A stretch of DNA of 64,000 nt from Vibrio sinaloensis DSM 21326 (GTDB lineage: Bacteria; Pseudomonadota; Gammaproteobacteria; Enterobacterales; Vibrionaceae): the NCBI RefSeq assembly GCF_000189275.1, contig NZ_AEVT01000100.1, positions 1 to 64,000 of the forward strand. Direction: 5' to 3'. Positions 61,977 to 64,000 of this stretch are shown here, piece after piece. The position numbers and the translations under genes are program-made. Position 1 is the stretch's first letter; every line of letters starts with the position of its first letter. Below the pieces are notes generated by a model. The model searched no databases. It saw only the letters and a list, made by a program, of their open reading frames with translations, and was not told where the DNA came from.

Positions 61977-63337
61977 TGCAACAGCAAGTATCACCACTTA
62001 AACAATGGGCTCAGTCGAGCCCATCTTTGTTAGCGTTAGTGACGCCAACCAGAAATTACACTTGGGCTGAACTAGAAACGCTGGTTTCAGAAACGGCTGC
62101 AGGGCTTGCCGAACAGGGCGTAACCCCTGGTGAAGTTGTCACTTGTGTTGGCAAGAACAGTGTTGAATCTGTATTTCTGTTACTCGCTTGCCTTGAATTA
62201 GGGGCAATCTGTGCATTGACTATGCCTCAAGAAGCCAGTGAACTTGAGGTCAAACTCGACACGCTTTATCTCTTGAAGCAGGGAAGGAAAGTTTGGTTCG
62301 CAGACCCGAATCAACCAACCAGCTCGATTAAGATTCATCAATGCCGAGCGTCGAATCTAAGCTGGGCATACGATCCAGATTCTATTGCGACGATCGTTTT
62401 TACCTCTGGATCGACGGGGGTGCCAAAAGCCGTAGCGCATACCAGTCGACAACATCTCGCTTCAGCGAGCGGTCTACTACAGCGATTTGGTTTCTCTCAG
62501 GGCGATACATGGCTGCTCAGTCTTCCCTTATACCATGTGTCAGGTTTAGCCATTGTCTACCGCTGGCTCCAGCGTGGCGCGACACTGAAAGTGGGCAGTG
62601 GAGATCTACACAAGGACATCCAAGGTGTTACACATGCCTCTTTAGTCGCAACGCAGCTAAAACGTCTGCTAGACAGCGAGGTTGAGTTAACGCTTTCAAG
62701 GGTGCTGCTTGGTGGGAGCCATATACCACAAAGTTTGAGTGCACAGGCGGCAGCCCGAGGCATCGATACTTGGCTTGGCTATGGTATGACAGAAGCCGCC
62801 TCTACGGTGACGGCTAAAGCCATCGATGGAAACTACAGCGCTGGCTTCGTGCTACCTAAACGCGAGGTAAAGCTGCAAGGAACGCGTATTTTGATTGGCG
62901 GCGAAACCTTGGCTTCAGGGTACTACTACCAAGGAAAATTAACCCCTATTATGGTTGATGGCTGGTTTGATAGTAAGGATTTGGGCGAGTGGCGAGGAAG
63001 TGAGTTAAATATCATTGGCCGAGCCGATAATCAGTTTATTTCTGGTGGTGAGAATATCCATTGTGAAGAGATTGAGTTGGTGCTCAATCAACTAGACACT
63101 GTGCGGCAAGCCATTGTTATTCCAATTGAAGACAGCGAGTATGGCCATCGACCAGTTGCCGTGATTGAGTGCGATACTATGCCTAGCGCTTCTCAGATTG
63201 AGTCATTGTTAAAATCTCAGCTTAGCAAATTCAAATGGCCAACGGCTTATCATAAGATGCCGAATGAGCTGCTAAAGAGTGGGATAAAAGTATCGCGTAA
63301 TCAAGTCAAACAGTGGCTCACTCGCCAACTTAGTTAA
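61976..63337 (+). CDS. menE: o-Succinylbenzoate--CoA ligase MenE
   Basis: MenE activates o-succinylbenzoate with CoA and ATP. The 453-aa ANL-superfamily protein has TIVFTSGSTGVPKAVAHTS, LGYGMTEAAS, the hinge IIGRADNQFISGGENIH and a C-terminal Lys motif SGIKVSRNQVKQW. The ATG at 61976 shares a base with the menC stop; an in-frame TTG at 61964 also exists but overlaps menC further. It completes the six-gene order menF-D-H-B-C-E; menA and ubiE/menG are not here. Confidence 0.95.
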   Translation: MQQQVSPLKQWAQSSPSLLALVTPTRNYTWAELETLVSETAAGLAEQGVTPGEVVTCVGKNSVESVFLLLACLELGAICALTMPQEASELEVKLDTLYLLKQGRKVWFADPNQPTSSIKIHQCRASNLSWAYDPDSIATIVFTSGSTGVPKAVAHTSRQHLASASGLLQRFGFSQGDTWLLSLPLYHVSGLAIVYRWLQRGATLKVGSGDLHKDIQGVTHASLVATQLKRLLDSEVELTLSRVLLGGSHIPQSLSAQAAARGIDTWLGYGMTEAASTVTAKAIDGNYSAGFVLPKREVKLQGTRILIGGETLASGYYYQGKLTPIMVDGWFDSKDLGEWRGSELNIIGRADNQFISGGENIHCEEIELVLNQLDTVRQAIVIPIEDSEYGHRPVAVIECDTMPSASQIESLLKSQLSKFKWPTAYHKMPNELLKSGIKVSRNQVKQWLTRQLS

Positions 63338-63430
63338 TTTAGCAATTTCATAGTCCAAATCTGAATTTATCTTTCTTATAACTCTAACTCATAATGTTTG
63401 AGGCTTATTTAAGGAAAGAGTATAAGAAAG

Positions 63431-63604
63431 ATGAAAGCAGTACTGGTTATCGCGGTCATCCTGCAAATAATTATGGCGGTGCAAAGTGAAGGACTGATTC
63501 GTGCATTAGCTGAGCTATCCGCTTTCTTGTTATTGGTCGCGATTGTGTTTAGCTACCAACAACAGAAGAAACAGCCTGTGAAGTTTGAGCCTGATGAGCC
63601 TTAA
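63431..63604 (+). CDS. Small membrane protein (57 aa) downstream of menE
   Basis: An ATG frame encodes MKAVLVIAVILQIIMAVQSE, then a second hydrophobic helix (LIRALAELSAFLLLVAIVFSY), then a polar tail (QQQKKQPVKFEPDEP). Two membrane helices or one long hairpin are likely. AAGAAAG before the ATG is a modest ribosome binding site. It lies 93 bp after menE and overlaps the stop of the convergent YeiH-family gene by 4 bases. No family recognised, though coding character is good. Confidence 0.65.
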   Translation: MKAVLVIAVILQIIMAVQSEGLIRALAELSAFLLLVAIVFSYQQQKKQPVKFEPDEP

Positions 63605-64000
63605 AACAACGTTAACCAAGCCAGTGATGCGCTTGAAATCATAAGCCAGAGTGATACGCCAAACAGTAAAGGTTTTGCTCCTGCCGCCTTAAGCTTCTCT
63701 ACAGATATCCCGCAGCCAATTAAGAACAAACAAACGACTAACGCTTTTTTCGCTATCGCAAAGATGGCTTGATAGATCTCATCAAACTGAGGCAAGAGAT
63801 CGCTGCATGCGATCGCTAAGCAATAGAAGAGAATAAAGTAGGGTATGGTGATTTTCTTCGAATCGTTTCTAAACAAAAAGGCGCTGAATAGCGCGATGGG
63901 AATGATCCAGAGGGCACGTGCCAGCTTTAGTGTCGTCGCGGTTGTAAGTGCTTCCTCACCGTAAGCGGAAGCAGCACCAACAACCGATGACGTATCATGA
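63601..64000 (-). CDS. YeiH family membrane protein (partial, C-terminal part)
   Basis: The reverse strand is open from the stop at 63601 to the window end, so about 132 C-terminal residues are visible and the start is missing. Family signatures are HDTSSVVGAASAYGEEAL and TATTLKLARALWIIPIALFS, followed by several hydrophobic helices ending SLAWLTLF. These belong to the YeiH/UPF0324 family of putative sulfate-type exporters. An internal ATG-like start at 63876 would cut off the conserved part and is not the real start. Confidence 0.9.
   Translation of the reverse strand, partial: HDTSSVVGAASAYGEEALTTATTLKLARALWIIPIALFSAFLFRNDSKKITIPYFILFYCLAIACSDLLPQFDEIYQAIFAIAKKALVVCLFLIGCGISVEKLKAAGAKPLLFGVSLWLMISSASLAWLTLF

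Noticed and set aside
1..64000. CRISPR arrays, tRNA/rRNA genes, insertion sequences, prophage or toxin-antitoxin pairs
   Set aside because: I looked for repeated spacers, clover-leaf segments, transposase motifs and paired small genes and found none I could support.

Overview
The window is a gene-dense piece of a gammaproteobacterial chromosome, almost certainly chromosome 1 of a Vibrio species. The evidence is gene order and protein character: the purU end, the yoaA-tsaB-slp-fadD-rnd block, rne-rluC-maf-yceD-rpmF-plsX-fabHDG-acpP-fabF-pabC-mltG-tmk-holB-tatD-ptsG, CheV, rhombosortase and an adenine riboswitch. The species cannot be resolved from the sequence alone. I see no rRNA or tRNA genes, no insertion sequences, no prophage and no CRISPR array.

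Layout. 1-8.9 kb: purU (reverse), a 66-aa small protein, the DinG-family helicase yoaA, tsaB, an unknown 98-aa protein, the Slp lipoprotein, an alpha/beta hydrolase, fadD and rnd. A 68-bp inverted repeat lies just before rnd. 9-14.4 kb (reverse): a SulP anion transporter, then rne with a long structured leader. 14.4-26.8 kb: rluC and, divergently, maf; then the lipid/translation run yceD-rpmF-plsX-fabH-fabD-fabG-acpP-fabF, followed by the tightly overlapped pabC-mltG-tmk-holB-tatD. 27-35.4 kb: ptsG, two convergent outer-membrane protein genes, a YnhF-type 30-aa membrane peptide, a patatin-like phospholipase, pyruvate kinase, the divergent ROK regulator mlc and cheV. 35.7-40.9 kb (reverse): the SOS mutagenesis cassette imuA-imuB-dnaE2 behind a consensus LexA box.

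41-48.9 kb: yciK, sohB, a LysR regulator divergent from a flavodoxin-fold oxidoreductase carrying an NTF2/SnoaL-like tail, rhlE, rhombosortase rrtA overlapping head to head with the DTW-domain gene tapT, and adenine deaminase preceded by an adenine-class riboswitch. 49-56 kb: dgt, an EmrAB-like efflux pair divergent from its probable LysR regulator, the nucleotidase yfbR and the aminotransferase alaA. 56-64 kb: the menaquinone cluster menF-menD-menH-menB-menC-menE, a small membrane protein, and the C-terminal part of a YeiH-family transporter cut by the window end.

Most of the window is core metabolism. The parts most worth a second look are regulatory. The adenine riboswitch has a terminator-type expression platform whose geometry predicts an OFF response. 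Both divergent LysR pairs have palindromes. The rnd repeat, the mlc, sulP and ptsG upstream regions, several small membrane-protein ORFs and the repeated C-terminal motifs of RNase E are the others.
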